DNA of 50,447 nucleotides from JBKPDV01 sp046728075 (GTDB taxonomy: Bacteria > Acidobacteriota > Thermoanaerobaculia > UBA5066 > Gp7-AA6): NCBI GenBank assembly GCA_046728075.1, contig JBKPDV010000066.1, forward strand, positions 1 through 50,447. Reading direction: 5' to 3'. The notes under the pieces are model-generated. The model did not search any database. It was not told where the DNA came from and saw only the letters and a list, made by a program, of their open reading frames with translations. Every line of letters begins with the position of its first letter. Within the stretch, counting starts at the first letter, position 1. Below are positions 1-8,569 of this stretch, piece by piece. The position numbers and the translations under genes were made by a program.

Positions 1-735
1 GCCCACGAGACCGACCTGCTCGCCGCGGTGGACATGTTGTCCGTCCTTGACGAGGATGACGTCGAGGTGCCCATAGATCGTCGTGTATCCGGTCGTATGG
101 GCGATCTGGACTGCCTTGCCATAGTCTCCGGCCCATCCGCTCCTGGCCACGACTCCTTCGGCGGTCGCTAAGACCGGCTCGTGCCGCCGGGTGGAGATGT
201 CCACTCCCGGGTGAAATGCCCCTTCTCCGGTGAAGGGGTCCATTCGGGAGCCAAAGCCTGAGTTTAAAAGACCCCGCACCGGGGCGACCGTGGGGGTGGA
301 AGAGGCGATGTCGGAATGGCGTCGAAACTGCGTTTCAATCTGATTGAGACGGGCGTCCAGCTCTCCCGTCCGGCCCGACGGGTCTGTCGGAAGGTTCGGC
401 CCCCCCTGAGCCTTCGAGGCCGCATCTGACAGCCCCGCAACGATCGCGAGCTGGCGCGTTCGAGACTCGAAGACGGAGAACTGGCGGGACAGCCCCTCGA
501 GCTTGTGCGACAGCTCCCTTGTGGAGCTTTTCAAGCGAGCGTTCTCGGCAAGAGCCTGGCGGTAGAGGTAGTCCCGGCGCGCACCGGAGAGAAAGGCCCA
601 GCCAAATGCGATCGCGGCAACCAGCACGGTGACGACAGAGAGGGCGGTCAAGGCCAGGGCTCGACTGGAAATCGTGAGTTTTCGGAACCGCGCCTTCGCG
701 TGGGGCACGAAGATGATCGTGTTGTATTTCCTCAC
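1..735 (-). CDS. M23 family metallopeptidase, membrane-anchored, C-terminus cut by window edge
   Basis: The minus-strand frame opens at GTG 735, about 8 nt after a GGGAGGAG ribosome site, and reads RKYNTIIFV, then a basic stretch and one membrane helix (about residues 33-56, ALALTALSVVTVLVAAIAF). A charged coiled-coil-like region follows, then the LytM/M23 domain, with GFGSRMDPF and HPGVDIS giving the first zinc-ligand region and YGHLD later. The window ends before the final HxH-type motif. The family cleaves peptidoglycan cross-bridges or, when degenerate, activates amidases at the cell surface. An in-frame ATG at 756 is possible but would overlap the ribosome site. comM lies 69 nt upstream on the same strand. 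Confidence 0.85.
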   Translation of the reverse strand, partial: MRKYNTIIFVPHAKARFRKLTISSRALALTALSVVTVLVAAIAFGWAFLSGARRDYLYRQALAENARLKSSTRELSHKLEGLSRQFSVFESRTRQLAIVAGLSDAASKAQGGPNLPTDPSGRTGELDARLNQIETQFRRHSDIASSTPTVAPVRGLLNSGFGSRMDPFTGEGAFHPGVDISTRRHEPVLATAEGVVARSGWAGDYGKAVQIAHTTGYTTIYGHLDVILVKDGQHVHRGEQVGLVG

Positions 736-804
736 CGGAAGTTTCTCCTCCCACATGAGGTGCCCCTCGGAAAGCGGCCGACGCCGCCCGGGAGGACACG
801 GTTT

Positions 805-2391
805 TCAAACTTTTGGACTCTCGTCCGAGTTTGATGCACATCGTACGGGCGTCGGAGAGATCCTGTCAACCTGACCCATGGGACAGGTGGCGCGCATCCG
901 GTAACCGACCGACTCGGCGACGTGCGCGGACGTGACTCGCTGCGCGTCAGCCAGGTCAGCGATCGTTCTCGCGACGCGGAGGGCCCGGTGCAGCGCGCGA
1001 AGAGAGAGGCGGAGACGTTCGACGACCGCGGGAAGCAGTCGCCGAGCCGAGCCGTCGAGGAGAAGGATTCGATCGAAGTCGGATACCGGAAGCTCGGCGT
1101 TGCGAAAAGCCGGTCGCCCCGGGAAACGATCAGCGGCCAGCCGCCGGGCGGCCTCGACGCGCTCGCGGATCGGAGCGGAAGCTTCCGCCACGCTTCCGCG
1201 GGCCAGATCTGCCCACGGCACGGCGGGCACGGGAACGTGCAGGTCGATGCGGTCGAGCAGAGGACCGGACAATTTGCGCGCGTACCTTTGCCGCTCTCTC
1301 CAGTCGCAGGAGCACGCATGTTCCCGATCTCCGGCGAACCCGCAGGGGCACGGGTTCATGGCCGCCACCAGCAGAAAGTCGGAGGGAAAAACCGAGGCGC
1401 CGCCGACTCTCACGATGCAGACTCGTTTTTCTTCGAGCGGTTGCCGGATCGCCTCCAGCGCGTCGCGCCGGAACTCGGGCAGCTCGTCCAAGAAGAGCAC
1501 GCCGCGGTGAGCGAGCGAGATCTCTCCGGGCCCCGGCCTCACGCCTCCTCCCACCAGGCCCGGCGCCGAGATTCCGTGGTGAGGGGCCCGGAAGGGCGCG
1601 TTCTCGATGAGCGCCGCTGCCGGAGGGAGCGCGCCCGCGATCGAATGAATCTTCGTCACCTCGATCGCCTCGGACCTCGTCAGCGGAGGCAGAATGGTGG
1701 GCAGTCTTCGGGCGAGCATCGTCTTGCCTGCTCCGGGCGGGCCCGACAGCAAAAGATGGTGTCCTCCCGCCGCCGCGATCTCCAACGCGCGACGCGCCAC
1801 TTTCTGTCCCCGGACTTCGGCGAAGTCCAGCTCCGAGGGAGCTGCCGGTGGGGCCGGGCCGGGAGAGAAGGGCGGGATCGGGCGTTGGCCGGTCAAGTGC
1901 GCCACGGCTCCGGCGAGACTTCGGACGGGAATGATCTCGAGTCCCTCGACCGCGGCGGCCTCCGCGGCGTTTTCGGCGGGAAGCACGACCTGCTGGAACC
2001 CCGCCTCGCGGGCCGCGGCCGCCAGGCAGAGCGCGCCGCGAATCGAGCGCACCTCTCCGGTCAGGCCGAGCTCGCCGATGAAGAGACGGCGCCGCGGTGT
2101 CGCCACGGCGAGACCGTCGACGAGCAGCAGCCCGATCGCGACGGGAAGATCGAGCGCGGCGCCGACCTTGCGAAAATCCGCCGGTGCCAGGTTGACCGTG
2201 ATCGCGCGACTGGTAAAGGGAAAACCGCTGTTGCGCAACGCGGACCGGACCCGGTCGCGGGCCTCCTTCACGGTGGTGTCGGGAAGGCCGACGATCGTGA
2301 AGCAGGGGAGACCGTCGGAGACGTCCACCTCGACGTCGAGAACGCGGGCATCGATCCCGGACACGGCTGCGGAATGCACACGGGCGAGCAT
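805..2391 (-). CDS. comM: YifB/ComM family Mg-chelatase-like AAA+ ATPase
   Basis: About 528 aa. The N-terminal Lon-protease-S5-like fold (residues 1-165) begins MLARVHSAAVSGIDA and carries the family signature VGLPDTTVKEARDRVRSA. The AAA+ core follows with Walker A GPPGAGKT (about 217-224) and Walker B GVLFLDELPEF, then the Mg-chelatase C-terminal domain to about residue 505. ComM-type proteins are hexameric helicases that drive branch migration during natural transformation. The ATG at 2391 follows an AGGAGG site by 4 nt; the preceding TTG is less likely. The last 20 or so residues run past the usual family end and look unstructured. It is probably co-transcribed with the M23 gene downstream. 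Confidence 0.93.
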   Translation of the reverse strand: MLARVHSAAVSGIDARVLDVEVDVSDGLPCFTIVGLPDTTVKEARDRVRSALRNSGFPFTSRAITVNLAPADFRKVGAALDLPVAIGLLLVDGLAVATPRRRLFIGELGLTGEVRSIRGALCLAAAAREAGFQQVVLPAENAAEAAAVEGLEIIPVRSLAGAVAHLTGQRPIPPFSPGPAPPAAPSELDFAEVRGQKVARRALEIAAAGGHHLLLSGPPGAGKTMLARRLPTILPPLTRSEAIEVTKIHSIAGALPPAAALIENAPFRAPHHGISAPGLVGGGVRPGPGEISLAHRGVLFLDELPEFRRDALEAIRQPLEEKRVCIVRVGGASVFPSDFLLVAAMNPCPCGFAGDREHACSCDWRERQRYARKLSGPLLDRIDLHVPVPAVPWADLARGSVAEASAPIRERVEAARRLAADRFPGRPAFRNAELPVSDFDRILLLDGSARRLLPAVVERLRLSLRALHRALRVARTIADLADAQRVTSAHVAESVGYRMRATCPMGQVDRISPTPVRCASNSDESPKV

Positions 2392-2454
2392 CAAACCTCC
2401 TCGGGGTGCGAGGAGAGCGCCGGACCGCCCGGTGAGGACGGGGAAAGTCTAGAC

Positions 2455-2529
2455 GTTCAAAGTTCAAAGTTCAAGGTTCAAGGTCATCACGGGCCTCAAC
2501 ATTGAACTTTGAACCTTGAAGCTTGAACT
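2455..2529. repeat. Paired 7-nt array, unit AGTTCAA
   Basis: Left arm 2455-2483 has four units of the form (A/G)GTTCAA. Right arm 2502-2529 has the inverse units TTGAACT, TTGAACC and TTGAAGC. They are separated by an unrelated 18-nt spacer and could form an imperfect stem. The array fills most of the space between the mltD stop (TTA at 2533-2535, top strand) and comM, both on the minus strand. Confidence 0.9.
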
Positions 2530-2532
2530 TGG

Positions 2533-4170
2533 TTACGGCTTGGCCGGAATGGTGAGCTTGTCGCCGGGACGAATCTGGGCCGGCGATCCGAGGCTGTTGG
2601 CCGTCATCAGGATCGCCACCGTCGTGCCGTGCTTGAGCGCGATCCGGTACAGCGTATCGCCGCCCCGGACGCGGTAGGTCTTTTTCTCCGGCGAAGGTCT
2701 GTTCGTCCGATCCGCGGCCGCCACGACTTTGCCGGCCTTCTTCTTCGGCTTTTTGCCGGTGGCGATCTGGACCTTCTCCGGCTTCGGAACCAGAATCACC
2801 CGTCCGCGCGGCAGGCGGGCCTTGGGCTCCACGGAGTTGAGCTCGGCTAAGACGGCCACCGGAACGTGGAAGCGGCGGGCGATCACGGCGAGCGTCTCGC
2901 CGCGTCGAGCCGCGTGCCGCCGGTACGAGGGAGCGATGGCGGTCGGAGCGGCCGCATAAGCGGCGAGCACGGCCTCGCGCGTTCCCATAGGCACCTTCAG
3001 CTCATAGCCCTCCGCATCGCGCGGGGTCACGTCCCCGGTCAGCTCCGGATTCAGGCGCTGGAGCTCCTCCAGGGGCGCATTTTGCCCGTCGGCGAGGTTC
3101 TTCAAACGGACGGGGCGCGTCAACTCGACCGTTTCGTACTCGAGGGGCTTTTCATACTCCACGTCGAAGCCGTAATGGGTCGGGTTCTTGGCGATCAACG
3201 TCGCCGCGATCACCGCCGGCACGTAGCTGATCGTCTGCGCCTTCAAGGCTCCCGGGGAGGCCGCCAGCTGCCAGAAGTCGGAAAATCCCGTGCGGGCCAT
3301 CGCCTTGAGGACCTTTCCCTCTCCCGCGTTGTACGCGGCGAGCGCCAGGTACCAATCGTGGAAGAGCAGGTTCAAATACTTCAGGTGTTTGGCGGCCGCG
3401 CGCGTCGCTTTCTCCGGGTCGCTGCGCTGGTCCACCACCGCGTTGGCGGTCAGTCCGTACTGCCGACCGGTTCGGAGCATGAATTGCCAGATTCCGTGGG
3501 CGGCCTTGTTGGAGCGCGCGCGAGGAAGAAACGAGGATTCGATCAGGGCCACTTGGGCGAGATCCGCCGGCACCCCTTCCTCGCGGAAGATCCGGTGGAT
3601 CATCGGAACGTAGCGGCCGGAGCGGGCAAGGCCGCGCCCGATCACGTCGTGCAGGTCGTTCTGGAAGACGGCGAGGATCCGCAGCACCGACTCATTCGCA
3701 ACGATGGGGATGTCGTAGGTCACGCCGGCGGTGTCGGTGGCGACGGCTGTCGCGGCCCGGGAGATCTCCTCGGGACTGGACACGGGCGCCTCGATCTGGC
3801 GCAGCTCCGGCGCGATACGGTCGGCGGCCGCCTCGTCCACCGGGGCCGCCAGGGCTTCGTAGCGCAGGATGGCCTCGAAAAGGTCTTCAGAAAAGTCGCG
3901 CAAGCGAGGATCGGATGGCGGGGCAGCGCCGACAGGACGCAGGGCATCGATGGCGCGCCCGAAGGCGTCGGCAGCGCAGGCTCCGTCTCCCGAGAGGGCG
4001 GCCTCGCGCCCCACATCGAACGCGCGGCTCGCAGCTTCCATCGCCGCGACTTCCGGCGAAGGCGCGGGCGGCGAAGCCTTGCGCGCCGGCGAGGAAGCGC
4101 ATCCGGCCAGTGCGAGCGCCGATGCGAGGAGCGCGTACTCCTTCGCCCGGGCACGGATCTCTTGAAGCAT
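2533..4170 (-). CDS. mltD: MltD-like lytic transglycosylase lipoprotein with two LysM domains
   Basis: 545 aa from ATG 4170. This start is chosen because it places a lipoprotein signal (basic n-region, YALLASALALAGC) at the N-terminus; no strong ribosome site is visible. After an Ala/Pro-rich linker comes an SLT domain with the catalytic Glu in VALIESSFLP, the structural GIWQFM motif and LALAAYNAGEGKV, all typical of family 1 transglycosylases that cleave the MurNAc-GlcNAc bond. Two LysM peptidoglycan-binding repeats end the protein (RRGETLAVIARRF and RGGDTLYRIALKH). It should act in the periplasm, anchored to a membrane. Confidence 0.92.
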   Translation of the reverse strand: MLQEIRARAKEYALLASALALAGCASSPARKASPPAPSPEVAAMEAASRAFDVGREAALSGDGACAADAFGRAIDALRPVGAAPPSDPRLRDFSEDLFEAILRYEALAAPVDEAAADRIAPELRQIEAPVSSPEEISRAATAVATDTAGVTYDIPIVANESVLRILAVFQNDLHDVIGRGLARSGRYVPMIHRIFREEGVPADLAQVALIESSFLPRARSNKAAHGIWQFMLRTGRQYGLTANAVVDQRSDPEKATRAAAKHLKYLNLLFHDWYLALAAYNAGEGKVLKAMARTGFSDFWQLAASPGALKAQTISYVPAVIAATLIAKNPTHYGFDVEYEKPLEYETVELTRPVRLKNLADGQNAPLEELQRLNPELTGDVTPRDAEGYELKVPMGTREAVLAAYAAAPTAIAPSYRRHAARRGETLAVIARRFHVPVAVLAELNSVEPKARLPRGRVILVPKPEKVQIATGKKPKKKAGKVVAAADRTNRPSPEKKTYRVRGGDTLYRIALKHGTTVAILMTANSLGSPAQIRPGDKLTIPAKP

Positions 4171-4321
4171 CTGTACGGAAAGGTTAGCCGCCTCGAGAGC
4201 GCAAGGCAAAGGGTTTCTGGGTCCGACGATGTCTACCGGGGAGGACAACGGATGGACCGGACCCGGTCCGGGGGAAGAAACCTTCTATATCAAAATTGAC
4301 ATAACGCTTCCTCAACGTCCG

Positions 4322-4360
4322 GCTGACAGCTGATCGCTAACAGCTGACAGCTCTCAGCTA
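4322..4360. repeat. Single 7-nt array, unit GCTGACA
   Basis: Six consecutive heptamers all begin GCT (GCTGACA, GCTGATC, GCTAACA, GCTGACA, GCTCTCA, GCTACTT). The AGCT core is self-complementary, so the single array can fold. The last units contain the mglA stop (CTA at 4358-4360 on the top strand). Confidence 0.85.
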
Positions 4361-5695
4361 CTTTCCGAAGATGTGAAACTTCAGAGAGAGCAGGAGCTTC
4401 TCGATTTCCTGCTTGGTGTGCAGGTCGATCGAGAATGTCTTCTCCTCGCCTACGGGATTCTTCTGATCGTCTTCGATTCGCAGTCCGATGGTGACGTGGC
4501 GTCCCTGCGCGAGCTCCCCCTGTGGAACCTGCACTTCGAAAATGCGATTGATCTCCTTGCGGTGATTCAGGCTCGAGGCCAGCAGATCGTCGATGGAAAT
4601 GCCGGTCGTTTGGCGGCGCGCGGCCCGGTCCGTCGACGTCGTTTCCGCCGTCGCGCTCTTTCGCAGTTTTTCGAGCTCCGCGAGGATGTCGATGTTGGAC
4701 CGGACCCGGACGTGCTTGACCGGAGGCTCCGCGATCGGCGTCGGTTCCGGAGCCGCGGGCGCTTCCGCGAACGAGATCTCCCCAATTTCCAGCGGCTCGG
4801 ACGGCACGTCCAGTTCCGGCAGCGGGGCATCGAGGGAGTTCAAGGCGTCTTCGAACTCGTTGACCGTCTCGACGTCGTCGGCGTCGAACGCCTCCACCCC
4901 CAGCAGCGTCGGCGGCGGAGGAGGAGTCGGCACGTCGAAGGGAATGGCCTCCGGCTCGGGCTCCAGATCGATCTCGACGGGCCGCGGAGGCGGCTGGACC
5001 GCCGGAACCGGGACTTCGCGCGGCGGGACCGGTCGGGGCGGCGGCGGCGGGGCGACCTCCGGCGGAATCGTGGCGGCGCTCACGCGCGCTCCGCGATCAT
5101 CTCCGAGCATTCTCTTCTTGAGCGATCTCAGCGTGAGTCGCGAGATCGCCTTCAGAGTCTCGAAGACCCCCTGGCCGAGAACCGCGCACGCTTCATAACT
5201 CTCGTACTTGTGTTCGGGATTCAGGCTCTCTTCGAGCTCCTCGACGGAGAGGATGTTGGAAAGATCCCGCTTGTTGTACTGGAAGACGAGCGGGAGATCA
5301 TCGAGCTTGATCCCGATCTCGGCGAGGTTCGAGCGCAGGTTGTTGACGCTCTCGGTGTTGGCCTCCTTCATCGCGCGCTGGGAATCGGCGACGAACACCA
5401 TGCCGTCGACGCCCTTCAGGACGAGCTTGCGAGTCGTGTTGTAGAAGACCTGGCCCGGCACCGTGTAGAGCTGGACCCGCGTCTTGAACCCCCCGATGAT
5501 GCCCACGTCCAGCGGGAGCAGATCGAAAAAAAGCGTCCGATCCGTCTCCGTCTCGAGCGACACCATCTCTCCGCGGGAGCCCGGGGAGGTGCGCCCGTAG
5601 ATGTGGTGGAGATTCGTCGTCTTGCCGCACAGACCGGGGCCGTAATAGACGATCTTGGCCGCCATCTGCATGGTGGCGTAGTTGAAGAAGACCAT
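4358..5695 (-). CDS. mglA: MglA-like small GTPase with a ~240-residue C-terminal extension
   Basis: Residues 1-195 match the bacterial polarity GTPase MglA: P-loop GPGLCGKTT (about 19-27), LETETDRTLFFD, the family hallmark TVPGQVFY in which Thr (residue 78) replaces the Ras Asp, and QYNKRD for guanine recognition. The usual family length is about 195 aa. Here a Pro/Glu-rich linker (about 205-340) and a compact C-terminal segment ending in IDLHTKQEIEKLLLSLKFHIFGK extend it to 445 aa. MglA controls cell polarity, type IV pilus and gliding machinery in Myxococcus. No MglB (roadblock) gene is adjacent. Start ATG 5695 lacks an obvious ribosome site. Confidence 0.88.
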   Translation of the reverse strand: MVFFNYATMQMAAKIVYYGPGLCGKTTNLHHIYGRTSPGSRGEMVSLETETDRTLFFDLLPLDVGIIGGFKTRVQLYTVPGQVFYNTTRKLVLKGVDGMVFVADSQRAMKEANTESVNNLRSNLAEIGIKLDDLPLVFQYNKRDLSNILSVEELEESLNPEHKYESYEACAVLGQGVFETLKAISRLTLRSLKKRMLGDDRGARVSAATIPPEVAPPPPPRPVPPREVPVPAVQPPPRPVEIDLEPEPEAIPFDVPTPPPPPTLLGVEAFDADDVETVNEFEDALNSLDAPLPELDVPSEPLEIGEISFAEAPAAPEPTPIAEPPVKHVRVRSNIDILAELEKLRKSATAETTSTDRAARRQTTGISIDDLLASSLNHRKEINRIFEVQVPQGELAQGRHVTIGLRIEDDQKNPVGEEKTFSIDLHTKQEIEKLLLSLKFHIFGK

Positions 5696-5759
5696 GGACG
5701 ATTATCTGCTCGCGCACACGAGCGCGTGGAAGAATTCTACCATCGCTCCCGCCGTAAGT

Positions 5760-5782
5760 CGTTTCGCCGCAACGGCGAAACG
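5760..5782. terminator. Perfect stem-loop between DUF2520 gene and mglA
   Basis: A 10-bp perfect stem (CGTTTCGCCG paired with CGGCGAAACG) with a CAA loop lies 35 nt beyond the stop of the DUF2520 gene on its own strand. There is no long T-run, so it could be a terminator of weak type or an RNA-stability hairpin. Confidence 0.5.
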
Positions 5783-5816
5783 GAGGATGGGACGCGGGGA
5801 AAGCAGAATCAAGCCC

Positions 5817-6686
5817 TCAGGGGATGGAATCGTCACCACCCTCCATAAGGAAAAGGATTTCGTCTTCCTTCCCGCGGCCCGGTGTCCGCTCGAGAGTCTC
5901 CCGCGCGAGCAGATCGTAGAGGCGCAGCAGCTCCGGCCGCCCCGCCAGAGCGGCGCGGTGGGCGCGCACCGTCTGCAGATCCCGCCTGGCCAGAGGGCCC
6001 GTAAACGCGTCTTCGAAGGGGCGGTGCGTCGCCGTCGCCGTGGCCCGCGCCGCCAGGTCGGCCAGCGCGGCCTTTGCCTCGTCCTCGGGGATGCCGATCG
6101 ACGTCCAGAGCCGGGTTGCGCAGGAGACCAATGCGAGCGCGCCTCCCGCCGCGAGAGTCGCCGCGGCGTGGTACAGAGCCTTGGATTCGGCGGCCAGGCG
6201 CCTCCCGATAGCGCCGAAGGCCCGGACGATCTGCTCTCCCGCCGAGCAGGCCGGCTCGTCCCCTTCGATCGCAACAAAAGCGCCGCGCCAGGTCTCCGAG
6301 ATTTCCCCCGAGAAGGCCCTCAGCGGATGGAGAGAGCCTACAGAGGCGCCCGAGCGCCGCAGGATCCCGATCTCTTCGGCAGACGAAGCGCCGGAGAGAT
6401 GGAAGGCCAGGCGACAGGAAACCTCCGGCGCGATTCGAGCGGCGACCGCGCTGATCGAGTCGTCCGGCACGCCGAGAAGAAGCAGGTCGCAGTCGAACGG
6501 GCCCGATCCCGCCGTGCGGGGCTGTTCTGCCTTCAGGAGGGCAACGGCGCGTTCCGCTCCCGCCTGATCGCGGGAAAAGACGTAATCGATGCGGCCTCCC
6601 GCCTCGCGCCAGGATCGAGCGAAAGCCTTCGCGGCTCGCCCGGGCCCGACGATTGCCACCGACCAGTTGAAAATGTTCTCCGGCAT
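5817..6686 (-). CDS. Rossmann-fold / DUF2520 domain oxidoreductase-like protein
   Basis: 289 aa from ATG 6686, which follows a GGGGGC tract. A dinucleotide-binding Rossmann motif (VAIVGPGRAAKAFARSW, with GxGxxxxA replaced by GPGRAA) lies at about residues 10-26. It is followed by LLLGVPDDSISAVA, the GSLHPLRAF block and the helical DUF2520 domain with ALYHAAATLAAGGALAL. Families of this kind are annotated as F420/NADP-dependent dehydrogenase-like proteins; the substrate is unknown. An earlier in-frame ATG at 6719 is possible. It is divergent from hrcA. Confidence 0.85.
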   Translation of the reverse strand: MPENIFNWSVAIVGPGRAAKAFARSWREAGGRIDYVFSRDQAGAERAVALLKAEQPRTAGSGPFDCDLLLLGVPDDSISAVAARIAPEVSCRLAFHLSGASSAEEIGILRRSGASVGSLHPLRAFSGEISETWRGAFVAIEGDEPACSAGEQIVRAFGAIGRRLAAESKALYHAAATLAAGGALALVSCATRLWTSIGIPEDEAKAALADLAARATATATHRPFEDAFTGPLARRDLQTVRAHRAALAGRPELLRLYDLLARETLERTPGRGKEDEILFLMEGGDDSIP

Positions 6687-6699
6687 ACGCCCCCGATCC

Positions 6700-6800
6700 C
6701 CAAGTCTGAAGTCTGACATGAGGATGGAGGTGGCAGGATCTTCCCCATTGCCCGCGTCCGACGCCCTCAGACCTCCGACGTCCTCAGTCCTTGGTCCAGG
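6700..6800. other. Divergent hrcA/DUF2520 spacer with degenerate 7-nt units
   Basis: The 207-nt spacer between the two divergent starts holds two AAGTCTG units (near 6700-6714) and imperfect CCTCAGA/CCTCCGA units on the opposite arm (about 6765-6795). This resembles a decayed copy of the paired arrays seen elsewhere. No CIRCE operator (TTAGCACTC inverted repeat) is visible. Confidence 0.4.
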
Positions 6801-6893
6801 CCGCCGTTGTTTCCGCGCCGCCGCGCCGCCTGTTACCATTGTCCGGGGAGGGTTCCAGGCGGTCCGGCCGGGCGGTCGGACCGAGGCGGTCAA

Positions 6894-7958
6894 ATGATGC
6901 ATCCGCTCGACATTCGAAGCCGGGCGATCTTGAAGGAGATCATCCGGCTTCACGTGGACACCGGAAAACCGGTATCGTCCCGGGCACTTTTCAAGTCCCG
7001 GCGGTTCGAGCTTTCTCCCGCTTCGATTCGCAACATCATGGCCGACCTGACCGATGCCGGATTCCTCGCCCAGCCCCACACCTCTGCGGGCCGCATTCCG
7101 ACGGATCGCGCGTACCGCGTCTACATCGACGAACTGATGAAGCATCGCCGGATCGCCCCGGATGTCCGCGAGCAGGTCGACTTCGATCTGGCCTCCGCCG
7201 GCAGCGATATCCGCGGTCTGTTCCAGGCTTCCTCGCGCCTGCTCTCGCGACTCTCCGGAGAAGTCGGTTTCGTCGTCGCTCCCGACGCGCTCCACACCGT
7301 GGTGAAGAGCCTGCGCTTCCTGTCGGTCGCGCCCGGCAAGATCCTCGTCATCCAGGTCAACGAACCGGACGTCGTCCAGTCCCGCGTTTTCGAAACCGAT
7401 GTCGACTACACGGCCTCCGAGCTCGACGCCATCTCGGACCGTCTGACGCGCGAGTTCTGCGGCAACACGCTCCACGAGGTGTGCCGGCTCCTTCTCGCGG
7501 CGGTGGCGCAAGAGAAGGCCGCCTGCGACCGGATGCTCGCCCGGGCGCTTCCCCTCGGACGTCAGGCGCTGGAGAAGCAGCAGGGGGAGGATCGTGTTTA
7601 CGTCGACGGGACGGCGCAGCTGTTCGACAAGCCGGAGTTCTCGAATCTGAAGTCCTTGAGGAGCGTTCTGCGCGCCTTCGACGAGAAGGCGCGGCTGCTG
7701 GATCTGGTCACGCGATATCTGAATTCGAAGGGGCCCTGCGTCGTGCTCGGCTCCGAGACGGGCCTTGGCGAGGAGTCTCGCCTGTCGGCAGTCTTGACCT
7801 CCTACGGCACGGGAGAGACACTGACCGGAATGCTGGGAGTACTGGGACCTGCCCGCCGGGAATATCCCCGGGTGATTCCAGTCGTGGAGCTTCTCGGTCG
7901 GGCTCTGTCGGACCGGCTGGAAGGGCGCGAGGCTCCGGCGGAGGATGATCCGGAATGA
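6894..7958 (+). CDS. hrcA: Heat-inducible transcription repressor HrcA
   Basis: 354 aa from the first of two adjacent ATGs (6894), preceded by a GAGGCGG site. The N-terminal winged helix reads LDIRSRAILKEIIRLHVDTG, then SPASIRNIMADL and the family signature GFLAQPHTSAGRIPTDRAYR. The GAF-like regulatory domain follows and ends in VLGPARREYP. HrcA normally binds CIRCE operators and is folded by GroEL, coupling chaperone supply to repression. It heads a typical hrcA-grpE-dnaK-dnaJ operon, but no CIRCE is seen in front of it. Its stop overlaps the grpE ATG by 4 nt (ATGA). Confidence 0.96.
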   Translation: MMHPLDIRSRAILKEIIRLHVDTGKPVSSRALFKSRRFELSPASIRNIMADLTDAGFLAQPHTSAGRIPTDRAYRVYIDELMKHRRIAPDVREQVDFDLASAGSDIRGLFQASSRLLSRLSGEVGFVVAPDALHTVVKSLRFLSVAPGKILVIQVNEPDVVQSRVFETDVDYTASELDAISDRLTREFCGNTLHEVCRLLLAAVAQEKAACDRMLARALPLGRQALEKQQGEDRVYVDGTAQLFDKPEFSNLKSLRSVLRAFDEKARLLDLVTRYLNSKGPCVVLGSETGLGEESRLSAVLTSYGTGETLTGMLGVLGPARREYPRVIPVVELLGRALSDRLEGREAPAEDDPE

Positions 7959-8566
7959 ACGGCGACGATTCCCGCGACCGTCCGCACCCCAAGGATCCTT
8001 CCGACCGGATAGAAGTCGAAGACCCGGGTCAGACACTCGAGGACGCGCTCGCGGAAGAGGAGCAGTCCGCCATCACGGCGGCCGAGGAGAAACTGAAGTC
8101 GGTCATGCAGAACCTGGAAGAGCTTCGCGACCGGCATCAGCGCAAGCTCGCCGAGTTCGACAACATGCGAAAGCGCACGGAGCGCGAGAAGGGGGAATAC
8201 TTCCGCAACGCTCTGGCCAACTTCCTGCTCGATCTGTTGCCGATCGTGGACAGCTTTGAAAGCGCCCTGGCCCACGCCCCGCCGGAAGCTCGTCGGAGCG
8301 ACTTCGGCCAGGGAATTGCGTTGATCCGCCGCCAGTTCGCGGAGCTCTTCAAGAAATACGGGCTGGTCGAGGTGGACACCGACGGGCCCTTCGATCCGAA
8401 CCTGCACGAGGCGGTGGCCACGGAGGAAGCCGAGGACGTCCCGAAGGACACGATCCTCGAAGTGCTCCGCAAGGGATACATGCTCAACGACCGACTCCTT
8501 CGGCCGGCCTGGGTCAAGGTCGCGGTCCGGCCCGTCGAGTCCGCCCAGTCCCGGTCCGGAGAGTAG
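7955..8566 (+). CDS. grpE: Nucleotide exchange factor GrpE
   Basis: 203 aa. An acidic disordered N-terminus precedes the long dimerising coiled coil (about residues 35-90, with ELRDRHQRKLAEFDNMRKR). The beta domain carries the conserved DPNLHEAV and ends near LRPAWVKV. GrpE releases ADP from DnaK. It overlaps hrcA by ATGA, indicating translational coupling, and is 3 nt from dnaK, so the three should be co-transcribed. Confidence 0.96.
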   Translation: MNGDDSRDRPHPKDPSDRIEVEDPGQTLEDALAEEEQSAITAAEEKLKSVMQNLEELRDRHQRKLAEFDNMRKRTEREKGEYFRNALANFLLDLLPIVDSFESALAHAPPEARRSDFGQGIALIRRQFAELFKKYGLVEVDTDGPFDPNLHEAVATEEAEDVPKDTILEVLRKGYMLNDRLLRPAWVKVAVRPVESAQSRSGE

Positions 8567-8569
8567 ACC

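Noticed and set aside
335..841. A 168-codon minus frame at the left end
   Set aside because: It lies in another frame over the M23 peptidase gene, which has a ribosome site, a membrane helix and catalytic-domain motifs.
922..2505. A 527-codon plus-strand frame opposite comM
   Set aside because: Low-complexity Arg/Gly/Asp composition and no motif; comM on the other strand is complete.
5817..8036. A 739-codon minus frame joining the DUF2520 gene to sequence antisense to hrcA
   Set aside because: Only the part after ATG 6686 shows family motifs; the upstream part lies opposite HrcA and is compositionally a shadow.
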